Assembly: GCA_019323495.1 (NCBI GenBank)
Contig: JAHWHE010000060.1
Coordinates: forward strand, 1 to 56,853
Length of the DNA stretch: 56,853 nt
Direction of reading: 5' to 3'
DNA from: Candidatus Woesearchaeota archaeon
GTDB lineage: Archaea; Nanobdellota; Nanobdellia; Woesearchaeales; WJKV01
The notes under the pieces were generated by a model that saw only the letters and a program-made list of their open reading frames with translations, was not told the DNA's origin and did no database searches. Position numbers and translations under genes: made by a program. Each line of letters starts with the position of its first letter. Position 1 is the first letter of the stretch. This document shows positions 15,901-22,710 of this stretch, one piece after another.

Positions 15901-18439
15901 CACAGCAGTCACAATCAACATCACTAAACAGAACGATCCTCCTTTCATAGTAAATATCACAGCACCGCCAACAGGAAGTTTCTTCTATAATGGGACTCAG
16001 ATAAATTTCACAGGATTCGCAAACGACACTGATGATGGCCTGCTTTCTGGAAACAGCCTGGTCTGGCAGTCATCTCTCAACGGCAACTTCGGCAACGGAA
16101 CAAGCGTTAATATCTCAACACTTTCATCAGGAATCCACAACATCACATTGACAGCAATAGACAGCGGAAACCTGACAGCATCATACATGATAATCATTTC
16201 AATCAACCAGACACCGGTTTTCAGCACGATAATAAACAGTACAGTATTCGGCACATTCTATACATACATAGTTACCGCCAACATCAGCGGAATATACGGC
16301 AGCTACATATACTATAGTAATGTAAGCGTTAATGGCACAGAAATTAATTGGTCAAATGTATCTTATTCAAACATAATAAATTCATACTTCATCAACGGAA
16401 CTTCAACAAACAGCACGATTAACAACAGCATATTGACAAGATGCACTGTAAATAATGCACTTGTCAAAGGCTATACAGCATCTGACTGCTTAATCAATAA
16501 TAGTGTTGCAGATCCTCCTGTTCCAAGCAATTTCATAGAGAACAGCAGCATATCCGCCGGCTCGAGCGTCAATTATTCAGATGTTAGAGACAGCACAGTC
16601 ATCCAAAGCGTAATACTGTTAAGTGATTTCTTCTCGTCGTATGCTAACAACAGCGGCATAAACAACAGCCATGTGAACAACAGCATGATAATAAACAGCT
16701 GGATTATGGATGCAACTGTAGATAACACGATAATAGATAATAACAGCATAATCTGGATGGGAGAAGCATACAACAGCGTCGTAAATAACCAAAGTTATGT
16801 TTTATTCGACGGCTATATAGACAACACTACAATGGATGTTGCAGCAGTCGTAAACAGCACTGCTTACAATTCTCGACTTCAGAATTACACTATAATCGGT
16901 CCGGACAGTTATGTTGATGGCATATTTGCAGACAATACTAACATAACAGACAGCGACGCGTACGATTCTAATTTCACTTTAAGCTATGTCGACTTTGATA
17001 GTTATATAGATGAAAGCGACATAAGCAACAGTTGGATCCTAGACGCAGACATTTATAATTCAATAATCACAAACAGTATAGTATATAACCAAAGTGAAGT
17101 GGATCAAAGCTTTGTCAATGGAAGTTTGATAATGATGAGCAATGTCTGGGACAACTCTGTTGTAGACAATTCAACACTCTATCTGTGCAATATATCAAAT
17201 AATACAATAATTAATAGTTTCGTGATGAACACCACCATATCAGATGCAGTGATCCTTGACGCATTGATTTTAGAATACTACATAATCAGCGGAACAATCA
17301 CTATTGGCGGAATGACATACAACGCCACACAAAATGGTCCTGCAAATTTCACAGACTTTGTCAATATAGGGCCGACAGCAAGCATCCAGAGCATCACTGG
17401 ATTGACTGCAGGAAGTGCAACGACATTCGTCACAAACTCGCAGGATCCTAATGTGAATTCAGCGCTGAACGATAATCTTACTTACACCTGGCATTTCGGC
17501 ACAGGAACAAATGTAACAATAAATAGCACGACATACAATGGAATCGTATACAGCGCCGCTGGCACTTACAATGTGACTTTAGTAGTGACAGACGCTTTCG
17601 GTGCGCAATCCAGCACTATTCAGACAATTACAATATCACAAGCTCCAGCAGGAGGTGGAGGAGGCTCGACCACAGTAATCGACTACGGCGGAACCAGAAG
17701 AAGCGGTGGAGGCGGCGGAGGAGGCTCCAGTTCTTTGAGCGGCGCGAGGATATACGAGATCGACTTGTCGAAAGGTCCAGTATCGAGATTTGCAACAATC
17801 AACAACACATTCATATTTTATTACAAGACAGAAAAACACACGATTCTAGTCAAGGAAGTTGACAATACATATGTAAAGGTAGAAGTCCATAGCGAATCGT
17901 GGCCGACAGAAGCGGTTATGCAGAAAGATGAAACTGCATACTTCGAGTTGGACGGAGATTATATTTACGACCTTGCTATTACGCCGACAGAAATCAGGTA
18001 TAGAAACAGCAGGCTGAAAATGGAGCTAATAGAAAAACCTGTTCCTGCGAATCTGATTTCACAATTAGATAGGGCAAGATCGACAGAAAAAGATTCAGAA
18101 TTGGCTGAAGAGATTGTAAGAGAAACAGAGTTAAGGAAAAAGCAGCTTGCAGAACAGGCAGAGCAGGGGGAAACAGAAGCAGCTGAAAAAGAAGCTGCAG
18201 AAGCTGATGCAGAAAAAGAAGGAAAAGGTCTCAGCACATTATTTATCTTAGGAATAATATTTTTAGTAATTATCTTGCTTGGCGTATTTGTTTATATTTT
18301 CCCTAGCCAGTCTTTAGAAACAGCCGTAATAACAAAGAAGGCTACTAAAAAGATAGTGCTAAAGCCTGTTAAATACAGCCTAAGAATCTTGCTTAAAAAA
18401 GTGCTGATCGACCTTTGTAAATGGAACCCTTATGGATGA
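12965..18439 (+). CDS. Giant cell-surface protein: Ig-like repeats, Asn-rich solenoid, PKD domain, C-terminal anchor
   Basis: 1824 residues from a TTG start. Order of parts: signal peptide (1 to about 27, ending VLA); one Ig-like domain with two Cys; nine repeats of about 90-95 residues (about 131-1084), each with an FTG strand, a DxEDG-like turn, WTSxxDGNFG and HxITLTxxDS; a Cys-rich insert after repeat 4 (DTDCGGSCPGC); an Asn/Ser-rich stretch (about 1085-1458) with short periodic NNS-type units, probably a beta-solenoid; a PKD domain (about 1460-1560, WHFG and GTYNVTLVVTDAFG); a Gly-rich linker; a mixed domain with a Glu/Ala-rich helix; a transmembrane helix (about 1756-1780) and a basic tail inside the cell. 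N-glycosylation sequons are extremely frequent. Likely an adhesin or stalk protein fixed in the membrane. Confidence 0.85.
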   Translation: MKNKKLLAITFLLAIVIAVFLAINVLAAPAPPSISLTPIPPNPTNVLTLRAFATDSGDNAGLRWLTLYETANNANTILNTTYCSDAISCSMTYRIVQTTPGTRTFFAHISDRDGMTAQTSIIGVTFSGNNQAPAVSITNPSTNSRFYNGTQVNFTGIATDPEEGQLTGNHLVWSSSLDGFLGFGTNINSTNLSNGLHTITLIGTDSLNLSNNATITINITPNTAPVASITSPPDFSNFINGTQINFTGTGTDTEDGTLSGNSLIWTSDIDGNFGNGTSVSTTQLSVANHTITLTARDSLGVTGTATITISVNPAAAPLPPNTPPNATITAPANQSSFLNGTQINFTGTGIDAEDGALSGASLAWTSSIDGNFGTGDSINITNLSIGNHTITLTATDSQTATGTDSILVEVYALYIPPPPANNTLPNVTINSPANYSSAQNGTSINFIGSAIDAEDGILLNNSLVWTSNYDGNFANGTSFLYSGLSIGYHTITLTATDSNNGSSSASIILNITAPPPAPPAPTCTDNVWNGDESDTDCGGSCPGCSAFPISYSCWNSSDCAFSTCDTSGALRPFPINNNTGQPYTIPEIRLLAGQTWIIPYQGRCTIIFPPLNNPPTAFIIAPSNHSSHYNGTSITFGGTGQDVEDGTLSGASLVWTSSIDGNFGTGTIFSYSNLSIGTHTITLTATDSMTFTGSQSIIINITLPPNILPNATISSPLNNSSFINQTQINFTGLGIDAEDGNITQTNSLVWTSSLDGNFGNGTSVNISSLSVGTHTINLTVTDSRNGTGSDLITITVLPSPNTPPIANITAPANNSTFVNQTQVNFTGYGTDAQDGMITQANQLVWTSNLDGNLGNGTSVNISTLSVGLHNITLTAIDSGNMSNATMILINISRTPNAGPLANITAPANNSAFMNQTQINFTGHGIDAEDGMITQANQLVWTSSIDGNFGNGTSINITSLTVGLHNITLNVTDSEGMSATTAVTINITKQNDPPFIVNITAPPTGSFFYNGTQINFTGFANDTDDGLLSGNSLVWQSSLNGNFGNGTSVNISTLSSGIHNITLTAIDSGNLTASYMIIISINQTPVFSTIINSTVFGTFYTYIVTANISGIYGSYIYYSNVSVNGTEINWSNVSYSNIINSYFINGTSTNSTINNSILTRCTVNNALVKGYTASDCLINNSVADPPVPSNFIENSSISAGSSVNYSDVRDSTVIQSVILLSDFFSSYANNSGINNSHVNNSMIINSWIMDATVDNTIIDNNSIIWMGEAYNSVVNNQSYVLFDGYIDNTTMDVAAVVNSTAYNSRLQNYTIIGPDSYVDGIFADNTNITDSDAYDSNFTLSYVDFDSYIDESDISNSWILDADIYNSIITNSIVYNQSEVDQSFVNGSLIMMSNVWDNSVVDNSTLYLCNISNNTIINSFVMNTTISDAVILDALILEYYIISGTITIGGMTYNATQNGPANFTDFVNIGPTASIQSITGLTAGSATTFVTNSQDPNVNSALNDNLTYTWHFGTGTNVTINSTTYNGIVYSAAGTYNVTLVVTDAFGAQSSTIQTITISQAPAGGGGGSTTVIDYGGTRRSGGGGGGGSSSLSGARIYEIDLSKGPVSRFATINNTFIFYYKTEKHTILVKEVDNTYVKVEVHSESWPTEAVMQKDETAYFELDGDYIYDLAITPTEIRYRNSRLKMELIEKPVPANLISQLDRARSTEKDSELAEEIVRETELRKKQLAEQAEQGETEAAEKEAAEADAEKEGKGLSTLFILGIIFLVIILLGVFVYIFPSQSLETAVITKKATKKIVLKPVKYSLRILLKKVLIDLCKWNPYG
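13355..16216 (+). repeat. Nine tandem Ig-like coding repeats
   Basis: Nine copies of a unit of about 280 nt, interrupted once by a Cys-rich insert (about 14530-14800). The best-kept protein pieces are GTQINFTG, VWTSSxDGNFGNGTS and HTITLTATDS. Copies 6-8 are most alike (NQTQINFTG and DGMITQANQLVWTS in 7 and 8), which points to recent duplication or conversion among them. Confidence 0.85.
16217..17337 (+). repeat. Asn/Ser-rich solenoid-coding region
   Basis: About 370 residues with short degenerate periodic units of 5-10 residues ending in Asn-Ser or Asn-Asn-Ser (INNSILTR, VNNSMIINSWIMD, VDNSTLYLCNISNN). Alternate residues are Ile or Val. This fits a right-handed beta-helix or pentapeptide-like solenoid with an Asn ladder; the exact fold cannot be told by eye. 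Confidence 0.6.
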
Positions 18440-18499
18440 GGATAGACCGCAACCTTTATAAAGGCCGTCAAGTTTTCCCTCTATAGACGATAACTCTGA

Positions 18500-18534
18500 G
18501 GCGTCAAGAACGCTTCATCGTAGCGCGCAAGCGC
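18500..18534 (+). promoter_or_regulatory. Two small hairpins in the leader of the eS19-eL39-eL31 operon
   Basis: A TATA box (CTTTATAAAG, about 18457-18467) predicts transcription from near 18488, so the eS19 mRNA has a leader of about 75 nt, long for this genome. It holds GCGT-CAAGA-ACGC (18501-18513) and GCGC-GCAA-GCGC (18523-18534), the latter with a GNRA-type tetraloop. Either could be an autoregulatory site for a ribosomal protein, but no known motif was recognised. Confidence 0.35.
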
Positions 18535-18562
18535 AAAATAAAAAACAAAAGGTTAAGAAAGA

Positions 18563-19090
18563 ATGGTAACAGTATTCGATGCAGACCCGCAAGTTTTAAT
18601 CCAAAGAACTGCAAAGGAATTAAAGAATAATAATAAGATGCAGGCTCCAGACTGGTCTAAGTTTGTGAAGACAGGCAGTCATAAAGAGAAGCCGCCTACT
18701 GATCCAGACTGGTGGTATGTAAGGGCAGCAGCAGTTCTAAGGGCGATCTACATAAAAGGCCCTATCGGCGTTTCTAAATTAAGAACAAAATTCGGCGGAA
18801 AAGTATACAGAGGAAAAAATCTTAAGCCTCGGCACGTCAGAAAATGTTCTGGTTCGATCATAAGGAAGATATTGCAGCAGCTAGAAGCAGCAGGCTTCCT
18901 CGCAAAAGAAGAAAAAGCAATCAAAAAAGGAAGAAAGATCAGCGGAACTGGAAGGAAATTCTTAGACAAGATTGCAAAAGAGCTTGCGCCTGTTAAAGAA
19001 AAGATAGTTCCAGAACCAACAGGAACTGCGCCTGAAGAAGAAGTTGAAGAGCAGGCAGAAGAATTGATTGAAGAAGCAAAGGAGCAATAA
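18563..19090 (+). CDS. rps19e: Ribosomal protein eS19
   Basis: 175 residues. The conserved eS19 core is complete: VLIQRTAKELK, PDWSKFVKTGSHKE, DPDWWYVRAAAVLRAIYI, GPIGVSKLRTKFGG and KPRHVRKCSGSIIRKILQQL. The archaeal protein is normally about 150 residues; the extra here is an acidic Glu-rich tail of about 30 residues. It is a small-subunit protein needed for 30S maturation. It leads a three-gene ribosomal operon with eL39 (11 nt later) and eL31 and has a structured leader. Confidence 0.95.
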   Translation: MVTVFDADPQVLIQRTAKELKNNNKMQAPDWSKFVKTGSHKEKPPTDPDWWYVRAAAVLRAIYIKGPIGVSKLRTKFGGKVYRGKNLKPRHVRKCSGSIIRKILQQLEAAGFLAKEEKAIKKGRKISGTGRKFLDKIAKELAPVKEKIVPEPTGTAPEEEVEEQAEELIEEAKEQ

Positions 19091-19101
19091 GGAATAATAA
19101 A

Positions 19102-19272
19102 ATGGCACGTTACAAACACCCATCAAGGAAAAAGCGATTGATAAAAAGGCATGGTCATACTAAATGGGCCCCATTTTGGGCAGTTCTAAAGAAATTTCCA
19201 AAGAGAAGAGTTCATCCAGCAAGAATCACAGCCGTAAAGCGAAGCTGGAGAAGAATTAAGATGAAGGCATAA
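19102..19272 (+). CDS. rpl39e: Ribosomal protein eL39
   Basis: A 56-residue, very basic protein, beginning MARYKHPSRKKRLIKR and ending RRIKMKA. The signatures of eL39 are present: TKWAPFWAVLKKFPKRR in the middle and KRSWRRIK near the end. eL39 lines the ribosomal exit tunnel. It lies between eS19 and eL31, as commonly in archaea, two nt before the next start codon, so translation is probably coupled. Confidence 0.95.
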   Translation: MARYKHPSRKKRLIKRHGHTKWAPFWAVLKKFPKRRVHPARITAVKRSWRRIKMKA

Positions 19273-19274
19273 AA

Positions 19275-19787
19275 ATGGCCAAGAAAGCTGAAAAAACAAA
19301 AGCGCTTGAACGCACATATAATATTCCTCTTAGAAAAGAGTTTCAGAAGGTTCCTAGCTATAAGAAAACCAAACGCGCAGTTAAGACTGTCAGGGAATTC
19401 TTACTAAAGCACATGAAAGCAGACGAAGTGAAGCTAGGCCCTGAACTGAACAAGCGTTTGTGGGCAAACAGCATCAAGAACCCGCCGCATCACATCAAGG
19501 TCACTGCAGTAAAAGAAGAGGTTGATAACAAGCAGATAGTAAGGGCAGAACTGGAAGGAATCAAGTTCAAGACAATCAAGGCAAAAGCAAAAGTTGAAAA
19601 AGAAGCTGGAATCGCAGGAAAACTTAAATCAATGGTCCAGAAAAAAGAAGAATCTGGTGAAAAACTAGAAGAATTGGCAGGCATTGCAGAAGAAAAAGAA
19701 AAGACAGAAGAGAAAAAGGAAGTCAAACCTGCAGAAGAGAAGACAGAAACCAAGGAAAAGAAAACGACAGAGCAAAAGAAAGAGTAA
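19275..19787 (+). CDS. rpl31e: Ribosomal protein eL31 with a long charged tail
   Basis: 170 residues. The first 85 are a normal eL31: LERTYNIPLRKEFQKVP, KRAVKTVREFLLKHMK, KLGPELNKRLWANSIKNPP and HHIKVTAVKEE. The family is normally about 85-95 residues; the remaining half here is a Lys/Glu-rich low-complexity extension. Similar tails are seen on eS19 and other ribosomal proteins of this window, so this appears to be a feature of the organism. Last gene of the operon, converging with the 522-aa protein gene. Confidence 0.93.
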   Translation: MAKKAEKTKALERTYNIPLRKEFQKVPSYKKTKRAVKTVREFLLKHMKADEVKLGPELNKRLWANSIKNPPHHIKVTAVKEEVDNKQIVRAELEGIKFKTIKAKAKVEKEAGIAGKLKSMVQKKEESGEKLEELAGIAEEKEKTEEKKEVKPAEEKTETKEKKTTEQKKE

Positions 19788-19828
19788 AAATAAATATTAA
19801 TTCTTTGATCTATTTCTTTAATATAATA

Positions 19829-21397
19829 TTACCACGCAATCATCCTGTGCGCTTTCTTGTACAAATTATACAATAAGAATGAACTGCTTGTAGCGCTGTT
19901 GCAGGCAGCTGCAAGATTCTTCTCTATTTCGTACCTTTTCGGAAGCTTCTCAGGCTTTCTTTTAAGAGAAGGCAGTTTCACAAAAATCTCTATCAAATCC
20001 TTGAATCCAATAAAAACATAAGCGAAAGGCTCTATCGGCTGGTACCATGGCTGCTTTTCAGGGACGCTGACTTTCGCCTCTTTCTCTGCTTTCAATTCTT
20101 TCTTTGCTTCTTCATAAGACAAGTTGCCTTCTGCTTCCTTGAGGAAAACCTTCATGTCTTCGCCTATCGCGTCCATTGCTTCTTTCACGCTCTCGCTCAA
20201 ATCACCCAAAAGACCCATGTCCTCCTGATCTTTAACTACTTTGTAGGCTAGCAGTTGGTCGCTGGTCATCGCTCTTGCATTAAACGTAATTTCAACTCTT
20301 CCTGAAAATTTGGTAGTGGGTGCCTGATATTTCTGGCTGAACTCTGTCTCAGGCGTCGCCCTGAAACCGAAAACAAGATTTATAACAGGATGATAAGGTC
20401 CAGAGGCCTTGCCCACGGCCAGCAACTCTATCTCCATCAATGTTTGCTCGATCGCAACTATCAAGTCTGCACTGTCCTGGAAAGACATGTTGAGCTTGAG
20501 CCTCTGTGCAGTCTTCATATAAGGCTTTACCCACTGCATGTACATCTTGATAGTGTTGTAATGCTGTTTAAGATAGCTTAGCATGAATCTTTTTCTTGTT
20601 TCCAAGCCTGCCTTATAGTTCTTTCTCCATATAGCATAAGCTTTCAATTTCTTGGCAAGCGCTTCCTTTACTTTTCGATTGACGCCGCCCATGCTGCCAA
20701 CGAATTTTTCAACTTCCTTCTGTTCGAATAAATGCGTGTGCAGGAACAAGTCAGGCAATGTGATGAAACCTACTTGGCTGCCAAGCCCATAAACACTGCT
20801 CGGATTCTTTGCACCGCCTTCTACAAGAGTGATCCACATGTCTTTTATTGCGATCTCTGCTGCGTTCATTGCACCTCTAGGTTTTTCCTGGCCGAACTTC
20901 TCGCCTTCATATACTAATTCAAGCCTGTCATGGATGATCTTTAATTCCCTTACTATCTTGAACAACTCAGGCTTTATCAGCCTGTTTATGCTTATCAAGT
21001 TATTGCTTATCCTGTCCTGTATTGCCTGAAGGCTCTGTATCATGTTTCTATGGAATGCGCTTGCTTCTGAAGCACTATAAGTGTCAGTTACTTTCCTGAT
21101 GTCCTTTATTCCCATGTCATCCTTTAGAAAACCTATTATCCAGAAATAGACAGGTTCCAGTTGCTGCTGGTATTTTTCATCTACAAGCTTGAATGTCTTG
21201 ACAGGGTCGCCGATGAATTTCTGAAGAAACTTCGCATCTATGCTTTTCATAAACTTTTCTTTTTCATCATCCCCCTTCAATAATCTTAATTGAGAATTGA
21301 TTAAATCAACGATTGCTCTGTCTTTATTTTTTATTTTCTTGTTATCCTTTATCTCTTTTACTTTTTCTGCAAACGTTTTCTCTTTTACATCTACCAA
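19829..21397 (-). CDS. Unknown 522-aa helical protein
   Basis: Starts at a TTG with GGTGGT (21407-21402) six nt upstream; no better start is in frame. The protein is mostly helical and very Lys/Glu-rich, with no cysteine motif or signal peptide, and no clear membrane helix apart from a short hydrophobic stretch near residue 85 (VYFWIIGFLK). The middle holds aromatic-rich helices (LKQHYNTIKMYMQWVKPYMK). The C-terminal 100 residues contain KQPWYQPIEPFAYVFIGFK and ALAKK-type basic parts earlier. I recognise no family. It has its own TATA box (about 21428-21438) and sits in front of the repeat element at 21454. It is a candidate lineage-specific protein. Confidence 0.65.
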   Translation of the reverse strand: MVDVKEKTFAEKVKEIKDNKKIKNKDRAIVDLINSQLRLLKGDDEKEKFMKSIDAKFLQKFIGDPVKTFKLVDEKYQQQLEPVYFWIIGFLKDDMGIKDIRKVTDTYSASEASAFHRNMIQSLQAIQDRISNNLISINRLIKPELFKIVRELKIIHDRLELVYEGEKFGQEKPRGAMNAAEIAIKDMWITLVEGGAKNPSSVYGLGSQVGFITLPDLFLHTHLFEQKEVEKFVGSMGGVNRKVKEALAKKLKAYAIWRKNYKAGLETRKRFMLSYLKQHYNTIKMYMQWVKPYMKTAQRLKLNMSFQDSADLIVAIEQTLMEIELLAVGKASGPYHPVINLVFGFRATPETEFSQKYQAPTTKFSGRVEITFNARAMTSDQLLAYKVVKDQEDMGLLGDLSESVKEAMDAIGEDMKVFLKEAEGNLSYEEAKKELKAEKEAKVSVPEKQPWYQPIEPFAYVFIGFKDLIEIFVKLPSLKRKPEKLPKRYEIEKNLAAACNSATSSSFLLYNLYKKAHRMIAW

Positions 21398-21453
21398 TCT
21401 ACCACCGCCATTTTTAATATATTTTAGCGTATATAAATCTTTCTTATTTAAAT

Positions 21454-21547
21454 GTGCATAGTACCAAGCGTAGCCATCGACAAAAACGCAATATTGCTAG
21501 ACTCGTATTATAGTTCGAATAGATATTTGGCGTAGCGCGCTATGCAC
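21454..21547. repeat. Intergenic inverted-end element, copy A (94 nt)
   Basis: The ends GTGCATAG (21454-21461) and CTATGCAC (21540-21547) are perfect inverted repeats. Inside lie AAGCGTAGC near the left end and GGCGTAGCGCGC near the right. Copies B (23780) and C (36331) share the same ends, AGCGTAGC near the left end, and a GTTCGAAT/GTCGAAT-like piece in the right third. It fills the gap between the NFACT-R gene and the promoter of the 522-aa gene. Its nature (structured RNA, MITE-like element or terminator) is unknown. Confidence 0.65.
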
Positions 21548-21551
21548 TTTC

Positions 21552-22340
21552 TTATCCCCCTATCAGTTTTCCAGTGCCAGGAGGCAGTGCTCGCACAATC
21601 TCATCCAGATCGCCGCCGAACATCCTTTTTATCTTTTTGGCAATATCGCTCGTCTTGCTGTTTCCCTGCACAACTAATGCGAATTTAGTGCAATTCGCCT
21701 TTATCGCATCAGGAGGCCCTGCCATTATTGCGCCGTCGCTTGTGACACCAATCGCAATCTCAATCGTAGGGCTGAAGTATTCCCTTTTCCCGTACACCAT
21801 AAACGATCCCTTAGGAAGGCCGAGCTCGTGCTTTAATTGTTCAGGCTCTACACAAAACACTTCTGTTATATTTATGCCCATCCTCCACGCCCTGCTGAAC
21901 GCAGCAGTGGCCTGTGCAACTTCCTGCTTTGTCTTGTCATCTATCTTTTTTCCTTCTGCTTTTATCACAAAAAACGGAGAGCCCGGGATGTCTGTATGGA
22001 ACACAAGATCCCCTTTTTCACAATACTTCTTGACGATGATGTCGTTTGTCGTAGCATCCCTTCCGCCGACGCATAGAAATCCATTAGAACTGACAAACCA
22101 CCTGAACTTTTCATACCATTGCTTCTTTCTTTCCCTTAATTTCTGCTTTTCCTTTTCTTCTTTCTCTATCTTCACAAGTTCTTTTTCTTTCTCTTTTTGA
22201 ACAGCAGCCAGTTTGTTTCTTGCATCCTCTAAAGCTCTTTGGGCGCCTTCTATCTTTTTCTTTGCTTTTTTCGCCTTCTCATAGTAAACAGCCGCATTCT
22301 GTTCAACTGTCTTTCTTAAATCAAGCTTAACCCGCACCAT
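21552..22340 (-). CDS. Stand-alone coiled coil plus NFACT-R domain (C-terminal half of RqcH/NEMF)
   Basis: 262 residues. It begins exactly where the linker of archaeal RqcH starts (LDLRKTVEQNAAVYYEKA, then KKAKKKIEGA), has a charged coiled coil (about 30-75) and then the NFACT-R (DUF814) domain: WYEKFRWFVSSNGFLCVGGRD, GDLVFHTDIPGSPFFVIK, AFSRAWRMG, YGKREYF and IEIAIG. The NFACT-N and HhH parts of full RqcH, which recruit alanyl-tRNA at stalled 50S subunits, are absent and are not next door. Stand-alone NFACT-R proteins are known in archaea; an RNA-related role in tRNA or ribosome quality control is inferred. Confidence 0.85.
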   Translation of the reverse strand: MVRVKLDLRKTVEQNAAVYYEKAKKAKKKIEGAQRALEDARNKLAAVQKEKEKELVKIEKEEKEKQKLRERKKQWYEKFRWFVSSNGFLCVGGRDATTNDIIVKKYCEKGDLVFHTDIPGSPFFVIKAEGKKIDDKTKQEVAQATAAFSRAWRMGINITEVFCVEPEQLKHELGLPKGSFMVYGKREYFSPTIEIAIGVTSDGAIMAGPPDAIKANCTKFALVVQGNSKTSDIAKKIKRMFGGDLDEIVRALPPGTGKLIGG

Positions 22341-22388
22341 GCTGCTATCAATATAAATATCGTATATAAGCCTTTCTCAATATGCAGA

Positions 22389-22401
22389 GTGCGCTATGCA
22401 C
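22389..22401. repeat. Remnant of the inverted-end element
   Basis: GTGCGCTATGCAC shares its last 11 bases with the right end of copy A (GCGCTATGCAC). It is also a small palindrome-like hairpin (GTGC...GCAC). It lies upstream of the pilin gene, between its TATA box and the NFACT-R promoter. The rest of the element is missing. Confidence 0.35.
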
Positions 22402-22468
22402 ATAAAAGTCACCACAACATTTATAAACTTTAATAATTTATTCTTCCCTATAAAAACAGGTGGCCCTT

Positions 22469-22702
22469 ATGAGAAGATTTGGAAAAAAAGGCATTTCTCC
22501 CTTGGTTGCGACTGTTCTTTTAATTACTTTTGCAATCGTGCTAGGCGCCATAGTCCTGAATTACGGCCAGTCATTTGTAAAAGAAGCTACGGCTGCTCCT
22601 TTGGAAGTTGGTGAATGCCCTGCAGGCTGCATCGCAGAAAGCGCATTGATCTATCCTCAAGAAACAAGTTCACCTGTTGCCGCAGATCAAACAAAATCTT
22701 GA
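22469..22702 (+). CDS. Type IV pilin-like / archaellin-like secreted protein
   Basis: 77 residues from the ATG at 22469 (an in-frame GTG at 22460 is less likely). The N-terminus, MRRFGKKGISPLVATVLLI, is a class III signal peptide: basic residues, KKG cleavage site for the prepilin peptidase, then a 20-residue hydrophobic helix as in haloarchaeal pilins (cleavage before ISPLVATV). The mature part is very short and has two Cys (GECPAGCIAE). Archaeal pilins are usually longer, so this may be a minor pilin. It ends 8 nt before the secreted protein at 22711, so the two are co-transcribed. Confidence 0.75.
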   Translation: MRRFGKKGISPLVATVLLITFAIVLGAIVLNYGQSFVKEATAAPLEVGECPAGCIAESALIYPQETSSPVAADQTKS

Positions 22703-22710
22703 AACTAAAA

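Noticed and set aside
13355..16216. CRISPR-like array from regular repeats
   Set aside because: Repeats are about 280 nt, coding and in frame; no short direct repeats with unique spacers occur anywhere in the window.
13402..17839. Several minus-strand ORFs inside the giant surface gene
   Set aside because: They are frame shadows of the repeats, with no ribosome sites or composition of real proteins.
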